Shown piece after piece: positions 7,926-16,008 of a DNA stretch of 64,000 nucleotides. The notes under the pieces are model-generated. The model saw only the letters and a list, made by a program, of their open reading frames with translations. It was not told where the DNA came from and made no database searches. The stretch is taken from the NCBI RefSeq assembly GCF_030518195.1, contig NZ_JAULSC010000001.1:62001-126000 (forward strand). The letters are read 5' to 3'. The first letter of the stretch is position 1. Every line of letters starts with the position of its first letter. Position numbers and translations under genes: made by a program. This DNA comes from Nocardioides cremeus. Its GTDB lineage: Bacteria > Actinomycetota > Actinomycetes > Propionibacteriales > Nocardioidaceae.

Positions 7926-8848
7926 GCCCGGTGCGCGGCGCCGACATCGCCTGCCTCGAGGGCGAGAGCGCCTACGACGTGCGCTGGCCCTGGAAGGACG
8001 GCGCGCTGCGGCCCGGGCTGACCTGCGTGTTCCGGCTCAAGAACGAGGCGCACAACCTGCCCTGGGTGCTGCCGCCGATGCTCGAGGCGGTCCAGCACGT
8101 CGTCATCGTCGACAACCTCTCCGACGACGGCACCCCCGAGGTGGCCCAGCGGGTCGCCGAGGAGTGCGGGGCGGGGGAGCGGATCACCGTGACGTCGTAC
8201 CCCTTCCAGGTCTCGCGCGCCGGCAGCGAGCACCTGGCCACCCGGCCCGACTCGGTGCACTCCCTGACGCACTTCTACAACTGGTCGTTCTCCCACGTGC
8301 GCACCGCCTACTCGATGAAGTGGGACGGCGACATGGTGCTGACCCGCGAGGGCGTGAGCATCCTGCGCGACCTGTCGTGGCAGCTCGAGGACTCCAACGC
8401 CATCGTCGCCGTGCCGCGCCACCCGCTGTCGGTGGAGAGCGACCAGGTCGCCTGGCTCGACCTCGGCTTCCGCTTCCTCGAGCCGTGGATCTACCCGATG
8501 GGCCCGGAGTTCACGTTCGTGAAGGCCTTCGAGTGGGAGGTGCGCGAGTTCCCCGAGTCGACCACCCGCATCGTGGCCCCCGAGGGTCTGTGCGTGGAGC
8601 TGAAGTGGCTCGACCGCGACGAGTTCGCGCACTGGAGCGACATGGACTTCGACACCTCCCGCGCCCCCCGCAAGCGCCGCGAGTGGCAGGTGTACTCCGC
8701 GCTGCGCGACGGCCTGGGCCACGAGGTGCCCGGCCTCCACCGCATCGAGTCGCCCCCCGGCGTCCACGTCGTCGACCACGTCACCCGCACCTGGCTGCCC
8801 CGCGCCGAGCGCCCCCTCGTCCGCCGCAAGGGCCGCCTCGAGGTCTGA
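7922..8848 (+). CDS. Glycosyltransferase family 2-like protein
   Basis: 308 aa; the ATG overlaps the sulfotransferase stop (ATGA). It has the GT-A signs of the family: RLKNEAHNLP (39-47) where family 2 enzymes bind the nucleotide sugar, VIVDNLSDDGT (61-71), and KWDGDM (133-138) as the DxD-type metal site. There are no membrane segments. It is probably a cytoplasmic transferase making a surface or small-molecule glycan later sulfated by its partner. The repeat-filled gap begins 12 bases after the stop with an imperfect CCGGCTCG/CGAACCGG hairpin (8860-8877). Confidence 0.75.
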   Translation: MSPVRGADIACLEGESAYDVRWPWKDGALRPGLTCVFRLKNEAHNLPWVLPPMLEAVQHVVIVDNLSDDGTPEVAQRVAEECGAGERITVTSYPFQVSRAGSEHLATRPDSVHSLTHFYNWSFSHVRTAYSMKWDGDMVLTREGVSILRDLSWQLEDSNAIVAVPRHPLSVESDQVAWLDLGFRFLEPWIYPMGPEFTFVKAFEWEVREFPESTTRIVAPEGLCVELKWLDRDEFAHWSDMDFDTSRAPRKRREWQVYSALRDGLGHEVPGLHRIESPPGVHVVDHVTRTWLPRAERPLVRRKGRLEV

Positions 8849-8859
8849 CCCCCCGCGAG

Positions 8860-8877
8860 CCGGCTCGTTCGAACCGG
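8860..8877 (+). terminator. Short hairpin after the glycosyltransferase gene
   Basis: CCGGCTCG-TT-CGAACCGG folds into an 8-bp stem with one C-A mismatch, 11 bases after the stop. No U-tract follows, as is usual in this GC range. This hairpin and the repeats at 8894-9165 occupy nearly all of the 319-bp gene-free stretch 8849-9167. I see no open frame of its own there. Confidence 0.4.
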
Positions 8878-8893
8878 CCGGGTCGGCGCCGGT

Positions 8894-9041
8894 CGTTGGT
8901 TGAGCAGCGAGGGCCGAAGGCTCGAGCGTCGCCGAAACCGGGTGAGTCCATGGCGTACGGCGAGCACGGTTGCGGTCTGCGAGTGACTCACGGGGTCTCG
9001 GCGACGGTCGTCGCTGGCGCTCCTCCCTGCTCGACCAACGG
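8894..9041. repeat. Interspersed palindromic repeat, copy 1 (about 148 bp)
   Basis: The element starts CGTTGGTTGAGCAG and ends CTGCTCGACCAACG, so its ends are inverted repeats. The arms continue inward imperfectly (GTCGCCGAAACC against GGTCTCGGCGAC). It shares long identical segments with copy 2 at 55639-55778: GGGTGAGTCCATGGCGTACG, and a right arm containing GTCGTCGCTGGCGCTCCTCC. No transposase or long frame is inside, so it is a MITE- or REP-like element, not an insertion sequence. Confidence 0.85.
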
Positions 9042-9051
9042 TGGTCGCCGC

Positions 9052-9110
9052 CGTTGGTCGAGGAGGTTGCGCAGCAACCGTCTCGAGACCCGGTGACGAC
9101 ACGGCGTACG
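9052..9110 (+). repeat. Left-half fragment of the interspersed palindromic repeat
   Basis: It begins CGTTGGTCGAGGAGG and runs through GTCTCGAGACCCGGTGA and CGGCGTACG, matching the left arms of the two full copies but lacking a right arm. It contains the hairpin GGTTGC-GCA-GCAACC, the counterpart of AGGCGC-GCA-GCGCCT in copy 2. Confidence 0.75.
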
Positions 9111-9121
9111 CCGACCCAGAG

Positions 9122-9165
9122 GGTGCAGAAGTGACCGCTCGCTGGTGCGGAAGTGACCGCTCGGC
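9122..9165 (-). repeat. 2 x 22 bp tandem repeat just after a stop codon
   Basis: Read on the minus strand, two 22-base units built on GAGCGGTCACTTC-YGCACC begin 2-4 bases after the TGA of the aminotransferase gene (stop at 9168-9170). The two copies differ at one position within the shared 20 bases. The array lies between convergent genes. Confidence 0.85.
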
Positions 9166-9167
9166 CG

Positions 9168-10322
9168 TCAGGGGAGGGCGGCGGCGAGCCTCTTCACGAT
9201 CTCGATCAGCCGCTGCTCGGAGGTGGCGAAGTTGAGGCGCACGTGCCCCTCGAGGCCCGGCTGGTAGTCGTGGCCGGGGGCCAGGCGCACGCCGTGCTCG
9301 AGCGCGGCGGCGGCCGGGTCGGCGACGCCGTAGGCGCGCAGGTCGAGCCACGCCAGGTACGTCGCCTCGAGCGGGCGCAGCCGTGCCTGGGGCAGGTGCT
9401 CGGCGACCAGGTCGTGCAGGTCCTCGGCGTTGACCCGCAGCCGGGAGCGCAGGGCGTGCAGCCACAGGTCGCTGTCGCGCCAGGCCGCGGAACCGGCGAC
9501 CATCCCGAGCCCGGAGTGCCCGTGGTTGGCGGCCACCGGCACCGCGCGCAGCCGCCGGGTCTCGTCGGGGTCCATCAGCACGACCTGCGCGGTGTGCAGG
9601 CCGGGGGTGCCGAAGGTCTTGGAGTGGCTGGTGACCAGCACGGCGTCGGGGTCGACGCTCAGGTAGGGCACGAACCGGTCCTGCCCGGGCAGCACCAGCG
9701 GCGCGTGGACCTCGTCGACCAGCACCCGGGCGCCGTGCGCGCGCACGAGGTCGCGCAGCGCCTCGAGCTCGGCGCGGTGCGCGACCCGGCCCAGCGGGTT
9801 GTGCGGGTGGCAGAGCAGCACGGTGCGGGCGCCGGCCTCGAGGTGCCGCTCGACCGCGGCCAGGTCGAGGGCCGCCGCGGCGCGGTCGTCGTGGTCGTGG
9901 TCGGGGTCCAGACCGACGTACGCCGCCTCGCGCCCGGCCAGCGCGACGACCTCGCGGAACGGCGGGTAGCACGGCAGCGGCACCACCACCGGGCCCGGCG
10001 GGCACAGCTCGTCGAGGGCCAGGCGCATCCCGGCGACCACGTCGCCGACGGGAGTGGAGGAGTCGAGCGGCACGTCCCAGCCCCAGTGCCGCTCGGCGAA
10101 GCCGCGGAAGGCGGCGTCGAGGTCGGCGGGCTGGGCGGTGCCGGGGAAGGCGGAGTAGCCGAGCATCCCGCGACCCACCGCGGCGGTGAGGGCGGCGGTG
10201 ACGGCCGGCGGGGGCGCGAAGTCCATCTCGGCCACCCAGGCCGGGATGGTGCCCTCGGGCACCGCGCCCCACTTCAGCGGCAGCGCCGCCCGCGCCTCGG
10301 AGTCGGTGAGGTCGCGCAGCAT
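9168..10322 (-). CDS. PLP-dependent aminotransferase / C-S lyase (MalY-PatB type)
   Basis: 384 aa from ATG 10322, two bases after the HIT gene stop; longer upstream frames overlap the HIT gene. It is a fold-type I PLP enzyme: CYPPF near 118, NPLGR (175-179), DEVHAPL (203-209, Asp for the pyridine nitrogen) and SHSKTFGTPG with Schiff-base Lys235. The N terminus LPLKWG...IPAWVAEMDF matches the MalY/PatB cystathionine beta-lyase group. These cleave cystathionine or cysteine conjugates to a thiol, pyruvate and ammonia. It probably shares a transcript with the HIT gene. Substrate is not decidable from sequence. Confidence 0.85.
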   Translation of the reverse strand: MLRDLTDSEARAALPLKWGAVPEGTIPAWVAEMDFAPPPAVTAALTAAVGRGMLGYSAFPGTAQPADLDAAFRGFAERHWGWDVPLDSSTPVGDVVAGMRLALDELCPPGPVVVPLPCYPPFREVVALAGREAAYVGLDPDHDHDDRAAAALDLAAVERHLEAGARTVLLCHPHNPLGRVAHRAELEALRDLVRAHGARVLVDEVHAPLVLPGQDRFVPYLSVDPDAVLVTSHSKTFGTPGLHTAQVVLMDPDETRRLRAVPVAANHGHSGLGMVAGSAAWRDSDLWLHALRSRLRVNAEDLHDLVAEHLPQARLRPLEATYLAWLDLRAYGVADPAAAALEHGVRLAPGHDYQPGLEGHVRLNFATSEQRLIEIVKRLAAALP

Positions 10323-10324
10323 CC

Positions 10325-10768
10325 TCAGGCCCCGCCCTGCAGGGTGCGGCCGGTCGCGGCGATGCGGTCGGGGTCGCCCGGGGCGGGCGTCCACGGCAGC
10401 GACAACCCGTCGCGGTCGGGGTCGCCGGCGTAGCGCGGCACCACGTGCAGGTGGAAGTGGAAGACGCTCTGCCAGGCGGCCTCACCGGTGCAGTTGAGCA
10501 GGTTGACCCCGTCGGCCCCCAGCACCTCGAGCTGGCGCTTCGCCAGCCGCTGGGCGGTGACCGCACAGGCCGCCAGGTCCTCGGGCGTGATGTCGGTCAG
10601 GTCGACCGCGTGCGCGCGCGGCACCACGAGCAGGTGCCCGTCGGTGGCGGGGTTGATGTCCATGAAGGACACCGTCCGCTCGTCCTCGTCGACCCTGGTG
10701 GAGGGGATGGTGCCTGCCACGATCGCGCAGAACAGGCAGCTGTCGTCTCGGTTGACCTCGCCCGGCAT
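10325..10768 (-). CDS. HIT family (histidine triad) nucleotide-binding protein
   Basis: 147 aa. The histidine triad is HFHLHVV (residues 104-110) and an N-terminal zinc-type CLFC pair (11-14) is present, as in HinT-type purine-nucleoside phosphoramidases. RVDEDERTVSFMDINP and DGHLLVVPRAH complete the fold. It hydrolyses AMP-linked phosphoramidates or related nucleotides in the cytoplasm. The ATG lies 6 bases after a TAGGGT -10 box on the minus strand, so it is probably leaderless and the first gene of a two-gene unit with the aminotransferase. Confidence 0.9.
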   Translation of the reverse strand: MPGEVNRDDSCLFCAIVAGTIPSTRVDEDERTVSFMDINPATDGHLLVVPRAHAVDLTDITPEDLAACAVTAQRLAKRQLEVLGADGVNLLNCTGEAAWQSVFHFHLHVVPRYAGDPDRDGLSLPWTPAPGDPDRIAATGRTLQGGA

Positions 10769-10800
10769 GCCCCGACCCTAGCCACCCGACCGGCAGCCGC

Positions 10801-12873
10801 TCAGAGCGCGGCCGCCACTCGCGTGCCCTGCTCGATGGCGCGCTTCGCGTCGAGCTCGGCGGCCACGTCGGCCCCGCCGACCAGGTGCAGGCCGGGGTGG
10901 GTCTCGGCGGCGGTGAGGTCGTCGAAGAGCGAGCGCACCGACTCCTGCCCGGCGCAGAGCACGACGTGGTCGACGACCAGCTCGCGCGCCTCGCCCTCGA
11001 CGGTGACGTGCAGGACGACCGCGTCGTCGCGCCCCTCCACCCGCTCGTACGTCGCGCCCGCGACCTGGACGACCCCCGACTGCTTGAGCACGGCGCGGTG
11101 CGCCCAGCCCGAGGTCTTGCCCAGGTCCTTGCCGATCATCGAGGTCTTGCGCTGCAGCAGCGTCACCTCGCGGAACGGCGCGCGCGGCTTGCGCTCGGTC
11201 AGGCCGCCGCGGTGCAGGCTGGGGTCGCCGACGCCCCAGTGCGCCATCCACTCCTCGACGCCGGCCTCCTCGTCGGGGCCGGGGGAGGCGGGGTCGTGGA
11301 CCAGCCAGTGGCTGACGTCGACGCCGATGCCGCCGGCGCCGATGACCGCGACCCGCTTGCCGGGCACCACCCGGCCGGAGAGCACGTCGGCGTAGGAGAC
11401 CACCCGCGGGTCGTCGCCGCCCGGGATCGCCGGCAGCCGCGGCTCGACGCCGGTCGAGACCACGACCTCGTCGAAGCCGGCCAGGTCGGCGGCGGTGGCG
11501 CGGGTCGAGAGCCGCACGTCGACGCCGAGCACCTCCAGTCGCCGGGTGTAGTAGCGCAGCGTCTCGGCGAAGTCCTCCTTGCCGGGCACCGCCATCGCCA
11601 GGCGGAACTGGCCGCCCAGCGCGGGCTGGGCCTCGAAGAGGGTCACCGCCAGGCCGCGCTCGGCCGCGGAGACGGCCGTCGCCAGGCCCGCCGGGCCGGC
11701 GCCGACCACGGCGACCGAGCGGCGTACGCGGGTCGGGGCGAGCACCAGCGTGGTCTCGCGGCAGGCGCGCGGGTTGACCAGGCAGGAGGCGGTCTTGTTG
11801 GAGAAGGTGTGGTCGAGGCAGGCCTGGTTGCAGGCGATGCAGGTGTTGATCTCGTCGCCGCGCCCGGCGGCGGCCTTGGTGACGAACTCGGGGTCGGCGA
11901 GCAGCGGGCGGGCCATCGAGACCAGGTCGGCGCCGCCCTCGGCGAGGATCGACTCGGCCAGCTCGGGGGTGTTGATCCGGTTGGACGCGCAAACCGGCAC
12001 CGAGACCTCGGCCTTGAGTCGCGCGGTCACCGAGCGCCACGCGGCCGGCGGCACCTGGGTGATGATCGTGGGGATGCGGGCCTCGTGCCAGCCGATGCCG
12101 GTGTTGAGCACGCTGACGCCGGCCTCGGTCAGCTGGTGGGCCAGGGTGATGACCTCGTCCCAGCTCTGGCCGCCCTCGACGAGGTCGAGCAGCGAGATCC
12201 GGTACATGATCGGCAGGTCGTCGCCGACCAGGTCGCGGGTGCGGCGCACGACCTCGAGCGGAAAGCGCATCCGCTTCTCGGCGCTGCCGCCCCACTCGTC
12301 GTCGCGCTGGTTGGTGCGCTCGGCGAGGAACTGGTTGATCAGGTAGCCCTCGGAGCCCATGATCTCGACCGCGTCGTAGCCGCCCTTGACCGCCAGCGCG
12401 ACGGTCCTCGCGAACGCCGTGGCGGTGCGGTCGACCTGGCGCGACGACATCGCCGACGGCTTGAACGGCGTGATCGGGCTCTTGCGGTCGGAGGCGGAGT
12501 GGATGAAGGGGTGGTAGCCGTAGCGGCCCGCGTGCAGCACCTGCAGCGCGATCGCGCCGCCCTCGTCGTGCACCGCGTCGGTGACCTGGCGGTGCCGCAT
12601 CGCCTGCAGCCGGGTGGTCAGCTCGGAGGCGAACGGCTTGAGCCAGCCGCGCTTGGTCGGGGCGTAGCCGCCGGTGACGATGAGGCCGACCCCGCCCCGC
12701 GCACGCTCAGCGGCGTACGCCGCCAGCTTGGGCACGTCCCACGGCGCGTCCTCGAGCCCGGTGTGCATCGAGCCCATCACCACGCGGTTGCGCAGGGTCA
12801 GCGACCCGAGCTGCAGCGGCTCCAGCAGGTGGGGGTAGGGGCCGTGCTGGTCGGGGTCGGGGTTGCTGCTCAT
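10801..12873 (-). CDS. fadH: NADPH:flavin oxidoreductase, 2,4-dienoyl-CoA reductase (FadH) type
   Basis: 690 aa, the usual length for FadH. Residues 1-335 are an old-yellow-enzyme TIM barrel with HAGRYG (114-119). Cys345, Cys348, Cys352 and Cys364 form the [4Fe-4S] site (CIACNQAC). From about 385 there is an FAD/NAD(P)H module with GAGPAG (391-396) and a second GAGGIG. FadH reduces 2,4-dienoyl-CoA so that polyunsaturated acids can enter beta-oxidation; close relatives act on other enones. The start overlaps the PadR stop by 4 bases, so regulator and enzyme form one operon. Substrate could differ from fatty dienoyl-CoA. Confidence 0.85.
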   Translation of the reverse strand: MSSNPDPDQHGPYPHLLEPLQLGSLTLRNRVVMGSMHTGLEDAPWDVPKLAAYAAERARGGVGLIVTGGYAPTKRGWLKPFASELTTRLQAMRHRQVTDAVHDEGGAIALQVLHAGRYGYHPFIHSASDRKSPITPFKPSAMSSRQVDRTATAFARTVALAVKGGYDAVEIMGSEGYLINQFLAERTNQRDDEWGGSAEKRMRFPLEVVRRTRDLVGDDLPIMYRISLLDLVEGGQSWDEVITLAHQLTEAGVSVLNTGIGWHEARIPTIITQVPPAAWRSVTARLKAEVSVPVCASNRINTPELAESILAEGGADLVSMARPLLADPEFVTKAAAGRGDEINTCIACNQACLDHTFSNKTASCLVNPRACRETTLVLAPTRVRRSVAVVGAGPAGLATAVSAAERGLAVTLFEAQPALGGQFRLAMAVPGKEDFAETLRYYTRRLEVLGVDVRLSTRATAADLAGFDEVVVSTGVEPRLPAIPGGDDPRVVSYADVLSGRVVPGKRVAVIGAGGIGVDVSHWLVHDPASPGPDEEAGVEEWMAHWGVGDPSLHRGGLTERKPRAPFREVTLLQRKTSMIGKDLGKTSGWAHRAVLKQSGVVQVAGATYERVEGRDDAVVLHVTVEGEARELVVDHVVLCAGQESVRSLFDDLTAAETHPGLHLVGGADVAAELDAKRAIEQGTRVAAAL

Positions 12874-13400
12874 GCGTGTGCCTCCAGGTACTCGGTGAGC
12901 CAGGTGATCGAGGTCTGCTCGGCCAGCACGCCGCCGCGCAGGACGAGGTACTGGTCGAGCTCGAGGCCGCTCAGGGTGGTCGGGTCGGGGTAGTCGCGGG
13001 TCATCAGCTGCTCGTAGCGCTCCAGGCGGGCGCGGTGCTCGGCGAGGTCGGCGCGCACGACGTCGAGCACGGCCGTCCGGTCGCCGAAGGAGGCGCCGCG
13101 CATCTTGACCGCCAGGTCGGAGCGCAGCGGCGGGGTGGCGGTGGGCTCGCCGAGCCAGGCGGCCAGCACCTCGCGTCCGGTGTCGGCGACCTCGTAGACC
13201 TTCTTGGCCGGGCGCCCGGCCTGCTCGACGGTGGTGGCGCGCAGCCAGCCGTCGGCCTCCATCCGGCCCAGCACCCGGTAGATCTGCTGGTGGGTGGCGC
13301 CCCAGAAGTAGCCGATCGAGCGGCTGAAGCGTCGGCTCAGCTCGAGTCCGGCGGCCGGCTGCTCGCTCAGGGCGACCAGCAGGGCGTGCTCGAGGGCCAT
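12870..13400 (-). CDS. PadR family transcriptional regulator
   Basis: 176 aa. The N-terminal winged helix has the PadR pattern ALLVALSEQPAAGLELSRRF, GATHQQIYRVLGRMEADGWL and KKVYEVADTGREVL. The C-terminal helical half is the Vir_act_alpha_C type dimerisation region. PadR proteins are ligand-relieved repressors. It heads the fadH operon by a 4-base overlap and faces an ABC transporter operon. The ATG lies 6 bases after a CACGAT -10 box. The perfect palindrome at 13422-13435 overlaps the expected -35 position of this promoter and of the divergent one. Confidence 0.88.
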   Translation of the reverse strand: MALEHALLVALSEQPAAGLELSRRFSRSIGYFWGATHQQIYRVLGRMEADGWLRATTVEQAGRPAKKVYEVADTGREVLAAWLGEPTATPPLRSDLAVKMRGASFGDRTAVLDVVRADLAEHRARLERYEQLMTRDYPDPTTLSGLELDQYLVLRGGVLAEQTSITWLTEYLEAHA

Positions 13401-13421
13401 GCCCGTATCGTGCCCGACCTA

Positions 13422-13435
13422 TGCAACGAGTTGCA
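13422..13435. promoter_or_regulatory. Probable PadR operator TGCAAC-GA-GTTGCA
   Basis: A perfect 14-bp dyad lies between the divergent PadR-fadH and ABC transporter genes. It sits about 17 bp from the leftward -10 (13407-13412) and about 15-17 bp from the rightward -10 TACGAT (13451-13456), so it covers both -35 regions. The link to PadR is inferred from position. Confidence 0.6.
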
Positions 13436-13462
13436 AGCCTGGGTTCGTCCTACGATTCGTCC

Positions 13463-14368
13463 ATGCTGCGCCGGTCTGCGGTCGTCCCCGCCCTCGCCTC
13501 CCTGCCCCTGCTGCTCGGAGCGGTCGCCTGCGCGCCCGCCGACGAGGAGCCGACCACCGCCGCCGACGCTGGCTCCGACGCTGGCTCCGAGGAGCCCGCC
13601 GCCGAGGTCGACCCGGCCACCTGCGTCACCGACGACATGCTCGAGGAGCCCGGCACCCTCACCGTCGGCACCGACTCCCCGGCCTACGAGCCGTGGTTCG
13701 CCGACAACGACCCGACCAACGGCGAGGGCTACGAGTCGGCGGTCGCCTACGCCGTGGCCGAGCGCCTCGGCTTCTCCGAGGACGAGGTCGAGTGGGTCCG
13801 GGTGCCCTTCAACACCTCCTACGCCCCCGGCGCCAAGGACTTCGACTTCGACATCAACCAGATCTCGATCACCCCGAAGCGCGCCGAGGTCGTCGACTTC
13901 TCGCAGGGCTACTACCAGGCCGCGCAGGCCGTCGTGGCGCTCGAGGGAACCGCGGGCGCCGAGGCCACCAGCCTCGAGGACCTCGCCGACCTGCGCCTGG
14001 GCGCGCAGACCGGCACCACCTCGCTGACCGCGATCCGCGACATCGTCGACCCCCAGGTCGAGCCGGCCGTCTTCGAGGACACCAACGCCGCCAAGCAGGC
14101 GCTGGCCAACGACCAGGTCGACGCCGTGCTGGCCGACCTGCCCACCGCCTTCTACATCTCCGCCGTCGAGATCCCCGGCAGCACCATCGTCGGGCAGTTC
14201 CAGCCCGAGACCGGCGAGCAGGAGGAGTTCGGAATGCTCTTCGAGAAGGGCAGCGAGCTGGTGACCTGCGTCGACGCCGCCATGACGGCCATGGAGGCCG
14301 ACGGCGAGCTCGCCGACATCGAGCAGGAGTGGCTCTCCGACGTCGTCGGCGTGCCCGAGCTGCAGTAG
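13463..14368 (+). CDS. Amino-acid ABC transporter substrate-binding lipoprotein
   Basis: 301 aa from ATG 13463, 6 bases after a TACGAT -10 box. The signal sequence ends in a lipobox (GAVAC, lipidated Cys at about residue 20), followed by an acidic Ala/Ser linker. The mature part is an SBP family 3 domain (GTLTVGTDSPAYEPWF, DFDINQISITPKRAEVVDFS, LGAQTGTTS). It captures a polar amino acid outside the membrane for the permease and ATPase encoded next; the stop overlaps the permease start by one base. The specific amino acid is not readable. Confidence 0.88.
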   Translation: MLRRSAVVPALASLPLLLGAVACAPADEEPTTAADAGSDAGSEEPAAEVDPATCVTDDMLEEPGTLTVGTDSPAYEPWFADNDPTNGEGYESAVAYAVAERLGFSEDEVEWVRVPFNTSYAPGAKDFDFDINQISITPKRAEVVDFSQGYYQAAQAVVALEGTAGAEATSLEDLADLRLGAQTGTTSLTAIRDIVDPQVEPAVFEDTNAAKQALANDQVDAVLADLPTAFYISAVEIPGSTIVGQFQPETGEQEEFGMLFEKGSELVTCVDAAMTAMEADGELADIEQEWLSDVVGVPELQ

Positions 14369-15228
14369 TGCCGGCCAGCCCCGCGGCCTGGCGTCCCAGC
14401 GAGCGCGAGCTCGCCCGGCGCGCCGAGCGCCGCCGCCTGCACGTACGCCGCTCCGGCACCGCGAGCGCCTCGACCGTCGTCGTCTTCGCGCTGCTGGGCC
14501 TGGGGCTGGTGCTCTCGCCGGGCTGGGAGCGGGTGCAGGAGACCTTCTTCTCGTGGTCCGACGCCAAGGAGTCCTTCCCGCTGGTGCTCGAGGCGTTCTG
14601 GCTCAACGTGCGGATCTTCCTGGTCGCCGAGCCGGCGATCCTGGTGCTCGCCCTGCTGGTCGCGATCATGCGCGGCACCCGCTCGGCGTGGCTGGCGCCG
14701 CTGCGCATCGTGGCCGTCGGGTTCACCGACGTGATGCGGGGCATCCCGACGCTGCTGCTCGTGGTGCTGCTCGGCTTCGGCGTGCCGGCGCTGGAGCTGC
14801 AGGGCCTGACCAACGACCGGCTGGTCTGGGCCACGGTCGCGCTGATCCTGTCGTACTCCGCCTACGTCGCCGAGGTCTTCCGCGCCGGCATCGAGTCGAT
14901 CCACCCCTCCCAGATCGCCAGCGCCCGGGCGCTGGGGCTGGGCCCGGTGCGCACCCTGCGCCACGTGGTGGTGCCCCAGGCGGTGCGCCGTGTCGTGCCT
15001 CCGCTGCTCAACGACTTCATCTCGCTGCAGAAGGACACCGCCCTGGTCTCGCTGGTGGGCGTCTACGACGGCGTCTTCGCCGCCCGCGACTACGCCTCCT
15101 ACAACTTCAACTACACCTCGCTGGTCGTGGTCGCGCTCTTCTTCATCGTGCTCACGGTGCCGCTGGCCCGGTTCACCGACTGGCTGCAGCGCCGGGTCGC
15201 CGAGCGCGAGCGGGCGGGGGCGCTGTGA
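14368..15228 (+). CDS. Amino-acid ABC transporter permease
   Basis: 286 aa from GTG 14368 (TAGTG overlap with the binding-protein gene). After a basic N terminus there are about five to six membrane segments. The EAA loop for ATPase contact is ARALGLGPVRTLRHVVVPQAVRRVVP, and LLNDFISLQKDTALVS follows, as in HisM/GlnP-type permeases. The first helix is followed by a periplasmic stretch (SWSDAKESF) typical of single-permease systems. The stop overlaps the ATPase GTG by 4 bases, so the three genes form one operon. Confidence 0.9.
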   Translation: MPASPAAWRPSERELARRAERRRLHVRRSGTASASTVVVFALLGLGLVLSPGWERVQETFFSWSDAKESFPLVLEAFWLNVRIFLVAEPAILVLALLVAIMRGTRSAWLAPLRIVAVGFTDVMRGIPTLLLVVLLGFGVPALELQGLTNDRLVWATVALILSYSAYVAEVFRAGIESIHPSQIASARALGLGPVRTLRHVVVPQAVRRVVPPLLNDFISLQKDTALVSLVGVYDGVFAARDYASYNFNYTSLVVVALFFIVLTVPLARFTDWLQRRVAERERAGAL

Positions 15229-15998
15229 GCGCGCCGACGCACTCCCCGCCCCCGGGGCCGCTGGTCGAGGTGGCCGGCCTGCGCAAGTCGTACGGCGACC
15301 GGGTCGTCCTCGACGACGTCGACCTGCGCGTCGAGCCCGGCGACGTGGTCTGCCTGATCGGCTCGTCGGGCTCGGGCAAGTCGACGCTGCTGCGCTGCCT
15401 CAACCTGCTCGAGGAGATCGACGACGGGGTGATCACCTTCGAGGGCCGCGAGATCTCCGACCCGCGCGTCGACCCGATGCAGGTGCGCCGGCGCATCGGG
15501 ATGGTCTTCCAGGCCTACAACCTCTTCCCGCACCTGACGGTGCTCGAGAACTGCACGCTCGCCCCGCGCCACGCCCACGGCCTGGGCCGCCGCGCCGCGC
15601 GCGAGCGGGCCCGCGAGCTGCTGGAGCGCTTCGGGCTGGCCGAGCACGCCGACAAGCACCCCGACCGGCTCTCCGGCGGGCAGCAGCAGCGCGCTGCCGT
15701 CGTACGCGCGCTCTGCACGCAGCCGACGCTGCTGCTGCTCGACGAGGTCACCGCGGCGCTGGACCCCGAGCTGGTCGGCGACGTGCTCGGCATCGTGCGC
15801 GACCTGGCCGCGGCCGGCACCACCATGGTGCTGGCCACCCACGAGATGGCCTTCGCCCGCGAGGTCGCCACCAAGGTCGCCTTCCTCGACGGCGGGCGGA
15901 TCCTCGAGCAGGGCCCGCCGGCGCAGATCTTCGCCGACCCGCGCGAGGAGCGCACCCGGGCTTTCCTGCGCCGCGTGCTAAATCCCGGCGGGCACTGA
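15225..15998 (+). CDS. Amino-acid ABC transporter ATP-binding protein
   Basis: 257 aa. Walker A is GSSGSGKST (46-54), the Q-loop VFQAYNLFPH, signature LSGGQQQR (149-156), Walker B LLLLDE (169-174), and the switch His is in ATHEMAF. This is the GlnQ/HisP family that drives polar amino-acid uptake. It is coupled to the permease by GTGA. Twelve bases after the stop begins a nested palindromic repeat (16009-16102) that may end the transcript. Confidence 0.92.
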   Translation: MSAPTHSPPPGPLVEVAGLRKSYGDRVVLDDVDLRVEPGDVVCLIGSSGSGKSTLLRCLNLLEEIDDGVITFEGREISDPRVDPMQVRRRIGMVFQAYNLFPHLTVLENCTLAPRHAHGLGRRAARERARELLERFGLAEHADKHPDRLSGGQQQRAAVVRALCTQPTLLLLDEVTAALDPELVGDVLGIVRDLAAAGTTMVLATHEMAFAREVATKVAFLDGGRILEQGPPAQIFADPREERTRAFLRRVLNPGGH

Positions 15999-16008
15999 GC
16001 CGCGCCGC

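Noticed and set aside
8849..9167. Insertion sequence or tRNA gene in the gene-free stretch
   Set aside because: There is no transposase-sized frame and no cloverleaf or CCA-type end; hairpins and repeats explain the stretch.
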